Source: Planctomycetota bacterium (GTDB lineage Bacteria; Planctomycetota; GCA-002687715; DRQF01). From it: a DNA stretch of 37,906 bases. The position numbers and the translations under genes are program-made. Below the pieces are notes generated by a model. It saw only the letters and a program-made list of their open reading frames with translations, searched no databases and had not been told where the DNA came from. The DNA lies in contig JAJRYU010000388.1 of the NCBI GenBank assembly GCA_024275615.1, forward strand, positions 1-37,906, read 5' to 3'. This document shows positions 24,735-33,263 of this stretch, in pieces; positions within the stretch are counted from its first letter, which is position 1, and every line of letters begins with the position of its first letter.

Positions 24735-26505
24735 CCATTTTGACCATAAGCAGTTTCTTCTTGCGAGCCTCAATGACGAAATCGAGCTCTTCGACGACAT
24801 CCTTAGCTGCGATTCTCAGATGATAGGTGCCCGGGGCCAAGAGGCTCGAGGTGATGGTGCTTATGAAAGCTCCCTGTGCGACTTCGGCGTCGAAGTAGTC
24901 TGGGTCAGCCCCCACGCCCGCTCGAAAAACGACCTCGCGTTTTCTGTCGACGATTTCAAGCATCGTTTCAAACACCGAGATCTGTTCTGAGTCAACCTCG
25001 ATTTCGACCCGACCGCCGTCACGGGTCAGGGCGGTCACAGGGTATTGTCTACTGTTCTCAAGCTCCAATTCGACAACTTCAAAATAGAGAAACCTCGTTG
25101 TTTCATCGCGCAGAGCGGGCTTGATTTTCAGAAGAAAAGGCCCTTCTTTGAGAAGAGGCACCGTCACACGAAAGAGGCCGTCGATGTCTTTCTTGGCCCG
25201 GAATTTCATTGTCTCGGCGACACTTAAAAGTGTATCGGCCCGCATATCCGCGAGAACACCACGATTGGAGTATCGCTTGGCAAGATCGTCGCCAGCGTTC
25301 TTGGCGAAACCTCCTACACTCGCCGGTAAGATCGCAACGCGGAGAGTATCGAGTCCTTTCCGCAACCCTTCCGGAACACTCAAGACAAGCTCGGCTGTTT
25401 TCGCACTTGTGAGTCTTGCCGTGAGCTCAATGTTCTGTCCTACCTGTGGTGAAAGAGCGCGCTCGGTCCAGACGTCAAAGAAGGGATGCGTGATGGTCAC
25501 TTCGAAGGACGTGTTTGGACGCACATAGGCGCTCATGAAATTGTATTCATTAATGACCTGCTTGAGTGTGGTTTGCGACCCAAGATCGAGAATCTCAACT
25601 TTGGCACCAGCCGCGACAAGGCCCAGAGTATTGACAGAAAGATGCAACATCGAAAAGTCGAGGTCGAAACGAACATCATGATCAGGAGCTTTGATCCTCT
25701 TTTCAAGGACAACGTCTAGTCCCGGATGAGCTTCGCGAAAACGGAAACCGTCTATCGTCACACGATGCGTGCCCGCGGCAAGTCCAACTAAGACGAAGGA
25801 ACCGTCCGACAAGGAAGTGGCCTTGGCATGCTTGTTTTCGGCTTTGCCGTTGAGCCAGAATATCTCCTCTCCACATCCAAGAAGTCCAGATGTGCCAAAA
25901 CGGAGATCGGATGAGATGCCTTGGGCGAAAGAGGCTCGGCCGCCGGCGAATACAAATCCTTCTATCTTCTTGCCGACGGTGAGTTGCAAGATCAAATCGC
26001 TGAACACTTCACCTTTTGGGGCCACGAAAGTCGCAGGGCGCCAATTCTCATGCCTGGCAATGACCGCATATGACTCAAACGTCTGAAACACGGAGCTGGC
26101 TATCGTGAAGAATCCCAGGTTGTCAGTCTGAGTGAAGAAGATCGCATGCTGGCGTGGTGTTTCCCCTTCCATTTGGAAGATGGCAACGAAGGCATTTTCG
26201 ACGGGACGACCTTGGGGGCCAACGACATGACCGCTCAGTGAATCCTTGACTTTTCCAGGAAGAACTTCAGTGACTCCGAGTTTCTTCTCATTCGCGGCAA
26301 GGGCCAAATGGGGAGTGTCGTTTCTCCTAGGAATGGCAGGGATGATCTGATCCTCTGATCGTCCATCCGGGGAAACAACGAGCACAGACACGTCGTCGTC
26401 AAACTTTCCCAAGAGAAACGCTGGACCGAGAAGACAAATAGCAACGAAGAGGAAGATCGTCGCCAAGAATCGTTTTCTTCTCTTATGTCCCTTTTCTATC
26501 TGCAT
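24727..26505 (-). CDS. Membrane-anchored carboxypeptidase-regulatory-like domain protein (second copy)
   Basis: ATG 26505 is preferred to a TTG at 26541; neither has a strong ribosome binding site. The 592-residue protein has a basic start (GHKRRKR), one membrane helix (about 13-32) and then a large outside part. A CarboxypepD_reg-like module begins near residue 88 (LSGHVVGPQGRPVENAFVAI, later T-D-N-L-G-F-F-T-I), and a further beta-sandwich with GTHRVTIDGFRFRE follows. The far C-terminus (APGTYHLRIAAKDVVEELDF) has the look of another immunoglobulin-like module. It has the same plan as the gene at 2143-4134: single N-terminal anchor, ~600-660 residues, several sugar-binding-like beta domains, no enzyme motif. 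The two are probably paralogues. Confidence 0.6.
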   Translation of the reverse strand: MQIEKGHKRRKRFLATIFLFVAICLLGPAFLLGKFDDDVSVLVVSPDGRSEDQIIPAIPRRNDTPHLALAANEKKLGVTEVLPGKVKDSLSGHVVGPQGRPVENAFVAIFQMEGETPRQHAIFFTQTDNLGFFTIASSVFQTFESYAVIARHENWRPATFVAPKGEVFSDLILQLTVGKKIEGFVFAGGRASFAQGISSDLRFGTSGLLGCGEEIFWLNGKAENKHAKATSLSDGSFVLVGLAAGTHRVTIDGFRFREAHPGLDVVLEKRIKAPDHDVRFDLDFSMLHLSVNTLGLVAAGAKVEILDLGSQTTLKQVINEYNFMSAYVRPNTSFEVTITHPFFDVWTERALSPQVGQNIELTARLTSAKTAELVLSVPEGLRKGLDTLRVAILPASVGGFAKNAGDDLAKRYSNRGVLADMRADTLLSVAETMKFRAKKDIDGLFRVTVPLLKEGPFLLKIKPALRDETTRFLYFEVVELELENSRQYPVTALTRDGGRVEIEVDSEQISVFETMLEIVDRKREVVFRAGVGADPDYFDAEVAQGAFISTITSSLLAPGTYHLRIAAKDVVEELDFVIEARKKKLLMVKMAP

Positions 26506-26541
26506 TTCCAGCTTCTTCGTATTGCCGCGATAACACGCCAA

Positions 26542-26574
26542 GATTAGGCCCGTTCACGTTAGCCTAATCGGGCC
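26542..26574. repeat. Two overlapping, mutually exclusive inverted repeats
   Basis: GATTAGG (26542-26548) pairs with CCTAATC (26563-26569), while GGCCCG (26547-26552) pairs with CGGGCC (26569-26574). The two pairings share bases, so only one can form at a time. The block lies 37 bases upstream of the leftward carboxypeptidase-regulatory-like gene, in a divergent promoter region. It may be an operator or an RNA switch-like leader. Confidence 0.4.
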
Positions 26575-26603
26575 AAGAACCACAAGAGGCCCCACGATTG
26601 TCG

Positions 26604-26652
26604 CCTACTTGCGGACAAGATCTCTGTGATTCAAGTTGGCCCAGCAAGTAGG
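26604..26652. repeat. Perfect 9-base inverted repeat in the leader of the pseudouridine synthase gene
   Basis: CCTACTTGC (26604-26612) pairs perfectly with GCAAGTAGG (26644-26652) across 31 bases. It lies 46 bases before the ATG of the pseudouridine synthase gene. A TATGAT hexamer (26682-26687) could be a -10 element, which would make that mRNA nearly leaderless and this dyad a DNA operator; no good -35 was seen. Confidence 0.35.
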
Positions 26653-26698
26653 ATCAACGTGTTTCCATGAAATGAACGCCCTATGATAGAATCAAGCT

Positions 26699-27703
26699 AT
26701 GGCCAAAGACCTATCAAAACACCTTGAGGAAGTGCGGTTCTTCGCCAAACAAGAAGACTGCGATCTGCGCCTCGATCACTTCCTGGTTGACAAGGTCTTC
26801 TGGCGATCTCGAAGCGACATCCAAGAGCGCATCCGAAAGGGGGGCGTTCTACTCCGCGGCGTCAAGAGCAAACCATCGGCGAGGCTCCGCCTTGGCGATG
26901 AAGTCGTGGTCATCGTGCGTGCGGAAGATCTCCCCGACCAAGACCCGCAAGATATTCCCATTGCCCCTCTTTTTGAGAACGACAGCATCATCGTTGTCAA
27001 CAAGCAAGCCGGCATTTTGGTCCACCCTAGCGGACGCCACGTCTACGACACTTTGATTAATGCACTTCATCTTCGTTTCAAGAAGGAAAGAGGTTCCGCC
27101 GACGCCCACGTCGTCCATAGGCTCGACCGTGACACCAGCGGCGTCTTGGTCGTTGCCAAGACACAAGCGGCCAAGCAATACCTCCAGCAGGTCTTTCAGA
27201 ATCTACATCCTCGCAAGGAGTATTTGGCGATTGTCGAAGGCAGGATGACTCAGGACGAAGGCGAGATTACCGCAGCCATCGGCCCAGATGACAAGGCCGA
27301 AATTCGCATCAAGATGTGCATACGTGATGATGGCCAAAACTGTCGCAGCATTTGGAATGTCGAGGAACGATTCGAAAACCACACTCTGGTGCGAGTCCGC
27401 ATCGAGACTGGCCGACAACACCAAATTCGCGTCCATTTGGCACACATCAGCCATCCTATTGTGGCTGATCCTCTCTATGGCAATCCCATGAGTGTTGGTG
27501 TTCTTGGTGAAGCGCCGCTCTTGGAGCGCCAAGCCCTTCATGCAGCGTTCTTGGCCATAGAAATCCCCGGAGCATCCGGTATGCAGGAATTCCGGGCACC
27601 TCTTCCCAAAGACATGCAAGCTACAGTTGATCATCTGCGATTGGGGGGCGACCTTGTCGGATTGCGGGACATCCAATCGGCACGATGGCAACGAAATGAG
27701 TAA
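26699..27703 (+). CDS. RluD/RluA-family pseudouridine synthase
   Basis: The 334-residue protein has an N-terminal S4 RNA-binding domain (about 21-80: LRLDHFLVDKV, then IRKGGVLLRG and LRLGDEV). The catalytic domain follows with the HRLDRDTSGVLVV motif (140-152), where D143 is the catalytic aspartate, and later IETGRQHQIRVHLAHISHPI, the third family motif. It isomerises uridine to pseudouridine in rRNA or tRNA. Length and domain order are those of RluD (23S rRNA), but RluC-like targets are possible. Start at ATG 26699. Convergent with the carbonic-anhydrase-like gene, 21 bases apart. (The third motif spans 20 residues, about 235-254.). Confidence 0.9.
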   Translation: MAKDLSKHLEEVRFFAKQEDCDLRLDHFLVDKVFWRSRSDIQERIRKGGVLLRGVKSKPSARLRLGDEVVVIVRAEDLPDQDPQDIPIAPLFENDSIIVVNKQAGILVHPSGRHVYDTLINALHLRFKKERGSADAHVVHRLDRDTSGVLVVAKTQAAKQYLQQVFQNLHPRKEYLAIVEGRMTQDEGEITAAIGPDDKAEIRIKMCIRDDGQNCRSIWNVEERFENHTLVRVRIETGRQHQIRVHLAHISHPIVADPLYGNPMSVGVLGEAPLLERQALHAAFLAIEIPGASGMQEFRAPLPKDMQATVDHLRLGGDLVGLRDIQSARWQRNE

Positions 27704-27724
27704 GTTTGGAGTCGCCTTAAACAG

Positions 27725-28219
27725 TCACGCCAGATGTTCGTTGGCATAGCGGACGTAACGAGCTGCGTCGTATTTGATTCGAGCCACCTCCTCGTCAGTT
27801 ACTTGACGCACGATGCGCCCTGTGACCCCCATGACCATCGAACGTGGCGGAATTTTGGTCCCTTCGGGCACCAAGGCACCGGCAGCGATAATGCACTCTT
27901 CGCCAATCTCACTGCCGGTGAGAAGGACTGCTTTGATGCCAATGAGACAGGAGTCCCCCACCTTGGTGCAATGAATGACAGCACCATGGCCAATAACAAC
28001 CCCGGAGCCGACCTCAACGTCTTGCTCGTGCATGGGGTGAATCATGACTAAGTCCTGAACGTTGGTTCTGGCGCCAATACGAATGGCCGCCACATCACCC
28101 CTTATCACTGTCCCATACCAGACCGAGCAGTCTTCACCCAATGTGACATCGCCGACGACTGTACAGTTGTCGGCAAGAAAGGCACCGCCCTTTTTGATGA
28201 GATGTGGCTCACTACGCAT
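27725..28219 (-). CDS. Gamma-carbonic-anhydrase-family hexapeptide-repeat protein
   Basis: The protein of about 164 residues is a left-handed beta-helix of hexapeptide repeats (VVGDVTLGEDCSVWYGTVIRG and on). It has the family's QDLVMIHP and VVIGHGAVIHC phrases, whose three histidines are the expected metal ligands in a trimer. Members (YrdA, CaiE-like) may be carbonic anhydrases or related metalloenzymes; many have no measured activity. ATG 28219 overlaps the stop of the CPBP protease gene by eight bases and has GGGGG six bases before it; a GTG at 28231 is possible. It is the last gene of the kinase-regulator-thiamin run. (First quoted repeat is residues 18-38 shown in part.). Confidence 0.85.
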   Translation of the reverse strand: MRSEPHLIKKGGAFLADNCTVVGDVTLGEDCSVWYGTVIRGDVAAIRIGARTNVQDLVMIHPMHEQDVEVGSGVVIGHGAVIHCTKVGDSCLIGIKAVLLTGSEIGEECIIAAGALVPEGTKIPPRSMVMGVTGRIVRQVTDEEVARIKYDAARYVRYANEHLA

Positions 28220-28949
28220 CGATTCCCCCACTGACGATGAAGATGAATGTGATCAAGTTGTGCAATGTGTGAATCATCCAAGGCGCCCAAAACCCACGGG
28301 TTTTTTCGTAGACAACGCCCAGCAAGAGCCCCAAGCAAAAGACGGGAACGTAGACGGCACGTTCGTGAGCCAACATGAAAAACGCAGCAACAACTGGAAT
28401 GGCAATTCGGGCCGGAAATGCCCGACGCATCGCACCCTGAAAGAACCCCCGAAACAGAAACTCCTCAAACAGAGGAGCCGCGACGACCAACCCAAAGAAC
28501 ATGGCCGCCTTGGGAAAAAACGCATCTTGCGCTACGAGGTCCACGATTGCTTGCTGATCGGCATTCGGTTGCACGACGAACATCAATGGTAAAATGAGAA
28601 CATAGATAGCGATGCACAAAAGTGCAGTCCGGAGATCTTGTGGGCGCCAAGTGTGCATCGGATCCAGATCATGAACCATGGTTTTCAAGATGAGCAAGAA
28701 AACACCTACGCAGAAAAGACGAACACCTCCCACAGCCAAGTGCAGCAGAGCGAGGTTTCCCTCCAGTTTTGGAGACACAAAACTGACGGCAAACGCGTAA
28801 CCGAAATAGATAAGAAGCCCGAGAAGACCAAGAAGGACGGGTTCACCGTCAACCGGCCATTCCCCTGGCCACTTGTCGCGGCGCCACAGAAGGAACACGC
28901 CACCGGACGCCAATAGGACAGCGCCAACAAGCAACAGATCATGCCCCAT
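28212..28949 (-). CDS. CPBP-family intramembrane metalloprotease (CAAX-protease-like)
   Basis: The 245-residue protein has about seven or eight membrane helices. The CPBP motifs are intact: E162-E163-x3-R167 (FEEFLFRGF), H195 (FMLAHERA) and a last histidine region (WMIHTLHN, H227 and H230). Bacterial members cut membrane peptides, mature prenylated or bacteriocin-like peptides, or act in immunity. Only three bases separate it from thiG and eight bases overlap with the gene behind, so it is tied to the operon. Its target here is unknown. Confidence 0.85.
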   Translation of the reverse strand: MGHDLLLVGAVLLASGGVFLLWRRDKWPGEWPVDGEPVLLGLLGLLIYFGYAFAVSFVSPKLEGNLALLHLAVGGVRLFCVGVFLLILKTMVHDLDPMHTWRPQDLRTALLCIAIYVLILPLMFVVQPNADQQAIVDLVAQDAFFPKAAMFFGLVVAAPLFEEFLFRGFFQGAMRRAFPARIAIPVVAAFFMLAHERAVYVPVFCLGLLLGVVYEKTRGFWAPWMIHTLHNLITFIFIVSGGIDA

Positions 28950-28952
28950 GAT

Positions 28953-29753
28953 TCAACTATTCCGCGGCGAAGGTGCCATGAGGCCATCCGTTGGCGAGGA
29001 TGCGTTGGCATAGAGTTTCTTGGGAATTCGCCCGGCAAAAGCAGCGCGGCGCCCAGCAGTCACGGCATCGCGCATGGCCAACGCCATGCTGAGTGGGTCC
29101 CCAGCACAAGCAACAGCCGTATTGAGAAGAATGCCGTCGACACCGAGTTCCATGGCAAAAGCCGCATCAGAAGCTGTGCCAACACCAGCATCAATGACAA
29201 TGGGAACATCAACCGTCTCAAGGATGATGCGAATATTGTTGGGGTTCAGAACACCCTGCCCAGAACCAATAGGCGAACCTGCTGGCATGACACATGCGAC
29301 ACCGACATCAGCCAAGCGACGTGCCATGATTGGATCGTCGGAAGTGTAGACCATCACGGTGAATCCTTCTTTGACCAAGATCTCGGCTGCTTCCAAGGTT
29401 TGAATCGGTTCAGGTAGGAGCGTTTTCTGGTCGGAAAGGACCTCCAACTTGACAAGGTCGCTATCCAAAGCTTCACGCGCTAGTCGCAAGGTCCTTAAGG
29501 CATCGGTCGCCGTATAGCAGCCAGCCGTATTGGGCAAGAGCTTGTATTTGCTGAGATCAATATGATTCAGGAACGAACTGTCTGACTTGTCGCCGAGGTC
29601 GACCCGTCGCACAGCAACTGTCACGAGCTCGGTCTTGGACGCCGCTAAGCAGTCCACCATGAGTTCATTGGTTTCATATTTGCCGGTTCCCAAAAACAAG
29701 CGGGAACCGAAACTGTAGGCACCTATTTTGAGGGGTTCTTCGGCAGGATGCAT
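28953..29753 (-). CDS. thiG: Thiazole synthase
   Basis: ThiG makes the thiazole phosphate of thiamin from 1-deoxyxylulose 5-phosphate, dehydroglycine and the thiocarboxylate on ThiS. The 266-residue TIM-barrel protein shows the expected [12 protein letters not shown] start, the Schiff-base lysine K102 (DLVKLEV), [11 protein letters not shown] (phosphate/loop region), [19 protein letters not shown] and the GILLNTAVA strand. ATG 29753 lies two bases after the thiS stop. Regulation by a TPP riboswitch was not seen. ThiF, ThiH/ThiO and ThiE are not in this window, so the pathway is completed elsewhere. Confidence 0.95.
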   Translation of the reverse strand: MHPAEEPLKIGAYSFGSRLFLGTGKYETNELMVDCLAASKTELVTVAVRRVDLGDKSDSSFLNHIDLSKYKLLPNTAGCYTATDALRTLRLAREALDSDLVKLEVLSDQKTLLPEPIQTLEAAEILVKEGFTVMVYTSDDPIMARRLADVGVACVMPAGSPIGSGQGVLNPNNIRIILETVDVPIVIDAGVGTASDAAFAMELGVDGILLNTAVACAGDPLSMALAMRDAVTAGRRAAFAGRIPKKLYANASSPTDGLMAPSPRNS

Positions 29754-29755
29754 GG

Positions 29756-29959
29756 TCAACCTCCACCAACAAAGGACACCACTTCAATGTGGTCGCCCTC
29801 CTGGATCACTGTTGTTGCGAAACTTGTCTTGGGAATCACGTCTTCGTTGAGTTCAACAGCAAGTCGTTGATGCTCAAGTTTCAGTTCGGCAAGAAGCTCG
29901 GCCAAAGTCAGAGACTTCTGCCCTTCTCGATCTTTGCCGTTGACTTGAAAAGAGATCAT
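29756..29959 (-). CDS. thiS: Sulfur carrier protein ThiS
   Basis: The 67-residue ubiquitin-fold protein starts [12 protein letters not shown] and ends in VGGG, with the terminal Gly-Gly that is adenylated and turned into a thiocarboxylate for thiazole synthesis. The [10 protein letters not shown] and [12 protein letters not shown] phrases are normal for ThiS. Its ATG overlaps the TGA of the response-regulator gene (ATGA), so it is translated after that gene. thiG follows two bases later. Confidence 0.93.
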   Translation of the reverse strand: MISFQVNGKDREGQKSLTLAELLAELKLEHQRLAVELNEDVIPKTSFATTVIQEGDHIEVVSFVGGG

Positions 29960-31368
29960 GAGTCCTGGTCCTTGTCGTCGCTCTTAATCTTCTCAACACG
30001 ATACTGCAATGAACGCCTGGTCATCCCCAACTTTCGAGCAGTTTGGGAGACATTTCCTTCGCACCGTTCAAGCGCCATAAGGATAATTCGTCTTTCCAAT
30101 TCGTCGAGGCTCATATCCGTGGTGATGAGCTGCTCAAGGAGGCTCTCAATGCCAGCGGCGGTTCGCTCCGCAGTAAAGTGAAAATCCTCCGCTTGCAATT
30201 CGCTGCCCTTAGCGAGGACAACGGCGCGTTCGATGCAATTTTCCAACTCACGGACATTTCCGGGCCAGTTGTAGCCCAGAAGCTTGGCCGAAGCCGACTT
30301 GCCAATAGCTGTGATATCTCTGCCATTGCGTTCGGAGAATCGAGATAGGAAGTGCTCAGCAATCGGCAACACGTCTTCCATCCTCTCTCTCAGAGGGGGT
30401 AATTGAACGGGAATGACATTGAGTCTGTAGAAAAGGTCAGAACGAAAGTCGCCTTCTTTAACCATCTCTTCAAGATTGCGATTGGTAGCAGCAATGACAC
30501 GGACATCGACCTTGATGGTCTCAGTTCCTCCGAGTCGCTCAATTTCACGTTCTTGAAGTACGCGCAGAAGTTTCGGTTGCAAATGAAGCGGCATTTCGCC
30601 GATTTCGTCCAAGAAGATCGACCCATCGTGGGCAAGTTCAAACTTGCCAAGTCGTCTCTTGACCGCACCTGTGAACGAGCCAGCTTCGTGGCCAAATAGC
30701 TCGCTCTCTAATAGATTCTCAGGAATCGCTGCACAGTTAACCTTGACGTAGGCCCCGGCCGCACGCGGACTGTCAGCGTGGATCGTCTTGGCAATAAGTT
30801 CTTTGCCAGTGCCGCTTTCGCCTTCGACCAAAACTGTGGCGACGCTATCTGCGATTTGCGTTACTTGGGAAAGCACTTGGTCCATAATCGCCGACTTGCC
30901 GATGATCTGTGGCTTTTTCGCTAGATCGGCAATCTTCTCTTTTAGCCGCGTGTTCTCAGACTCAAGGCTTTGATAATTAAGGGCCTTCTTGAGTTTGATG
31001 ACTAGCTCATCCGTGTCAATCGGCTTGGTAAGAAAGTCGTGCACTCCCAAGCGCAAGGCCTCGACTGCGGTTTCAACCGTCCCAAATCCCGTTACCAGAA
31101 TAAACAGCATGTCTTCATGGATAGCGCGGACTTGGAGGTAGAACTCCAGACCATTGACCGCTCCCATGCGCAAATCTGAAACAATGGCATCAGGCTTGCG
31201 CTCATGGATGGCTTTCATGGCTTCTTCTGGGGAAAACGCACAATCGGCGCGAAAACCATCTAGGATCAGGACGCGCCTCAGCGAATCAGCCTGACCAGGG
31301 TCATCGTCGACAATAAGAATGCGGTTTTCGTTCACTTGGGTTCTCGTGTGCTTCTTTTCCATCCTCAT
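29956..31368 (-). CDS. NtrC-type sigma54-dependent response regulator
   Basis: The 470-residue protein has a receiver domain with acidic pocket DDD near 21-23, phospho-acceptor D65 (VSDLRM) and K115 (LTKPID). A sigma54 AAA+ domain follows: Walker A GESGTGKE (183-190), a GAFTGA loop in the form GSFTGA (230-235), Walker B-like IFLDEIGEM and R-fingers in the FRSDLFYRLNV region. The C-terminal Fis-type helix-turn-helix is GNVSQTARKLGMTRRSLQYR. It should activate sigma54 promoters when phosphorylated by the kinase encoded just upstream. ATG 31368 has AGG eight bases before it; a TTG at 31386 is possible. Coupled to thiS by a four-base overlap. Target promoters not identified. Confidence 0.9.
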   Translation of the reverse strand: MRMEKKHTRTQVNENRILIVDDDPGQADSLRRVLILDGFRADCAFSPEEAMKAIHERKPDAIVSDLRMGAVNGLEFYLQVRAIHEDMLFILVTGFGTVETAVEALRLGVHDFLTKPIDTDELVIKLKKALNYQSLESENTRLKEKIADLAKKPQIIGKSAIMDQVLSQVTQIADSVATVLVEGESGTGKELIAKTIHADSPRAAGAYVKVNCAAIPENLLESELFGHEAGSFTGAVKRRLGKFELAHDGSIFLDEIGEMPLHLQPKLLRVLQEREIERLGGTETIKVDVRVIAATNRNLEEMVKEGDFRSDLFYRLNVIPVQLPPLRERMEDVLPIAEHFLSRFSERNGRDITAIGKSASAKLLGYNWPGNVRELENCIERAVVLAKGSELQAEDFHFTAERTAAGIESLLEQLITTDMSLDELERRIILMALERCEGNVSQTARKLGMTRRSLQYRVEKIKSDDKDQDS

Positions 31369-31418
31369 GATACGGACCTGAGCCAATCTCTAAACCCCGA
31401 CCTGCCATTGATCTTTGC

Positions 31419-32813
31419 TCAAAACTCCTTCGGCAGAGTGATGGTCACCAAGAGACCGCCGCCAGGAGCAGCCGTGGCCTGAATTCGGCCACCATGAGAC
31501 TCGATGACGGTCTTGGCCAAGGTCAAGCCCAATCCAAGTGATGCACTGCGTGTGGTGAAATAGGGATCAAACATGTTTTTCATCACTTCATCGTCGGGGG
31601 TTGCACCGTGATTGCGAATAGCGAGGCAAACAAGGTCGTGGCTCCCTGAAAGTTCGAGGTCAATGGTCTTCTCATTGGCTTGATCCAAAGCATCGATGGC
31701 GTTCTCAAGCAAGTTCGTCAACACTTGGGTGATTTTCGGACGGTCTCCCGCGAGTTCAAGATCGCCGGAATCGTCACGATTGATGGTAACCCCTTCCTCC
31801 GTCGCACGTGCCTGCAGATCCTGCAGGCATGCGCTAACTGCATCTCCCATGGACCATCGGGTAATAGCTAAGTCTCTGGACTTAGCGAAGTTGACGAAGT
31901 TATCGATGACTTTACGGAGCTTGCCCAACTCGCGGTATATTCTCTGGTAGTCCCCAGGCTGGGGTGTGTGCCCGGTCTTGTCTGCCAACTTCTCCAAGTA
32001 TTGGACATTGAGGGAAATCGCGTTCAGAGGATTGCGCACCTCATGGGCAATGCCCTCAGCCACAGATGAAATCGCCTTCAAGCGAATCGACTTTTCCTTG
32101 GCGGAAAGCGCCAGCTTCATTTGCCGCCTGCCGAGCCGAAAAACAAAGATAAAGAGCAGATAGATCACCGCCAAATAGACAATGACGAGTAAGGCGGCGT
32201 AAGTCGTACCCCGACCCGTCACGAGATGGAAAGGGCGAAATTCCAAGACAAGGTGGAAACGCAGCGAATCACCGATCTCCGGCCCGACCTTGTCAACAGG
32301 CCCATCCACGACCACCTCCACGAGTTCCGACCCCGAAAGAACTGCCACGTCGAGGCCAGAGTCTTGATCATGACGAAACGACCTGCCTGGGGGTTCTCGG
32401 TCGAGACCCTTGCCGATAGGCGCCGCAGTCTGAAACGGACCATTCCCTTTCTTGAACAAGAGGGCAATCTGGCGAGGTCTGAGAGTCGGATTTCGGCGGA
32501 ATTCGGCGTCAAAGTAGTGCAGAAAGGAGCGATCGAGGTTTTCTCGCCAGTTTTCGACTTCAAAGGGTTGAGCACTGGCAAGAAAACGGTTGGTTTGGCT
32601 GCGAATCCGCCGTTGAAACTCTTTCCCCCAGTTGATCCCCTGCTCGCGAAAATACTCCGGTTCCAGGCCTTCGACGTAGTTCTTCCAAATCATCACGAAA
32701 AGAAGACCAACCAAGGCGCTTGCCATGGCGGCCGTGCCCAAAAAGGCAAAGGCCCTGCGTCGCGCCAAGCGATCGGGGTCAACAATGAGCTTCGAGGGCG
32801 CTGCCACTCTCAA
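31419..32813 (-). CDS. Membrane sensor histidine kinase
   Basis: The 464-residue protein has two membrane helices (about 24-43 and 203-227) around an extracytoplasmic sensor of ~160 residues with no recognised fold. The kinase core has H257 in EGIAHEVRNPLNAISL (H-box), N371 in NLLENAIDAL (N-box) and GLGL (427-430, G2). The G1 motif, normally D-x-G-x-G, is replaced by RNHGATP, but the rest of the ATP site looks whole. No PAS or HAMP domain is clear. It begins at a non-ATG codon: TTG 32813 or GTG 32807. It should phosphorylate the sigma54 regulator encoded 50 bases downstream. The signal is unknown. Confidence 0.87.
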   Translation of the reverse strand: MRVAAPSKLIVDPDRLARRRAFAFLGTAAMASALVGLLFVMIWKNYVEGLEPEYFREQGINWGKEFQRRIRSQTNRFLASAQPFEVENWRENLDRSFLHYFDAEFRRNPTLRPRQIALLFKKGNGPFQTAAPIGKGLDREPPGRSFRHDQDSGLDVAVLSGSELVEVVVDGPVDKVGPEIGDSLRFHLVLEFRPFHLVTGRGTTYAALLVIVYLAVIYLLFIFVFRLGRRQMKLALSAKEKSIRLKAISSVAEGIAHEVRNPLNAISLNVQYLEKLADKTGHTPQPGDYQRIYRELGKLRKVIDNFVNFAKSRDLAITRWSMGDAVSACLQDLQARATEEGVTINRDDSGDLELAGDRPKITQVLTNLLENAIDALDQANEKTIDLELSGSHDLVCLAIRNHGATPDDEVMKNMFDPYFTTRSASLGLGLTLAKTVIESHGGRIQATAAPGGGLLVTITLPKEF

Positions 32814-33028
32814 ATAACACCTCTTAAGTCTTGATATAGAATCACTTTATGGTAGATGCGGGAGGCCCGCTGGATCACGGATTATACCGAGAATCCGGGT
32901 TACGCACAGTGGTGAATAAGGACTTCTGCCGCGTCTCAACAAGAAAGTCGAGGTTTCCGGCCTTCGGGTCAAGAGGATTCACTTCGAGTGCTGGCCTTTC
33001 TCAGCCTACTTCGTTAACTTCGTCCTGC

Positions 33029-33077
33029 AAGCCGGATGACCGTCACCGATCGCGGGGACTGTCGACCCCGGCTTTTT
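33029..33077 (+). terminator. Terminator-like hairpin 1 in the nusA leader
   Basis: AAGCCGG (33029-33035) pairs with CCGGCTT (33068-33074), and GAC (33038-33040) with GTC (33061-33063) inside. The stem runs into a five-base T-run ending at 33077. The long loop region contains a second local hairpin (CGGGG/CCCCG, 33053-33070) that would compete with the outer stem. Confidence 0.5.
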
Positions 33078-33194
33078 GTTACGGCCGATGTAGGTCGTTT
33101 TTCCTTCGGGATGATGCGGTCCGGGGTAGTACCTTGGATTGGGCACGCTGGAGACCACCATGCGCTGAACGATTGTGGAATTCCCCAATCAAGA

Positions 33195-33230
33195 TGGCTC
33201 AACAATGGAGACCCCTGGTCTCTTGAGCCA
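33195..33230 (+). other. Long bulged hairpin in the nusA leader
   Basis: TGGCTCAA (33195-33202) pairs with TTGAGCCA (33223-33230), and GAGACC (33208-33213) with GGTCTC (33217-33222), leaving a CAATG bulge on the 5' side and a CCT loop: 14 perfect pairs. No T-run follows, so it is a structural element rather than a terminator. It stands directly after the GATTGGG/CCCAATC stem. Confidence 0.55.
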
Positions 33231-33263
33231 GAAGCGCTGGCCTCGTTGCAGCCGCACCGCATC

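Noticed and set aside
28062-28592. Open frame of 176 codons on the plus strand
   Set aside because: It is antisense to the CPBP protease and carbonic-anhydrase-like genes, both with clear motifs, and is polar without pattern.
32849-33226. Open frame of 125 codons before nusA as a possible protein or rimP
   Set aside because: Composition is Arg/Ser/Cys-rich with no hydrophobic pattern, no similarity to RimP, and it overlaps strong RNA stems.
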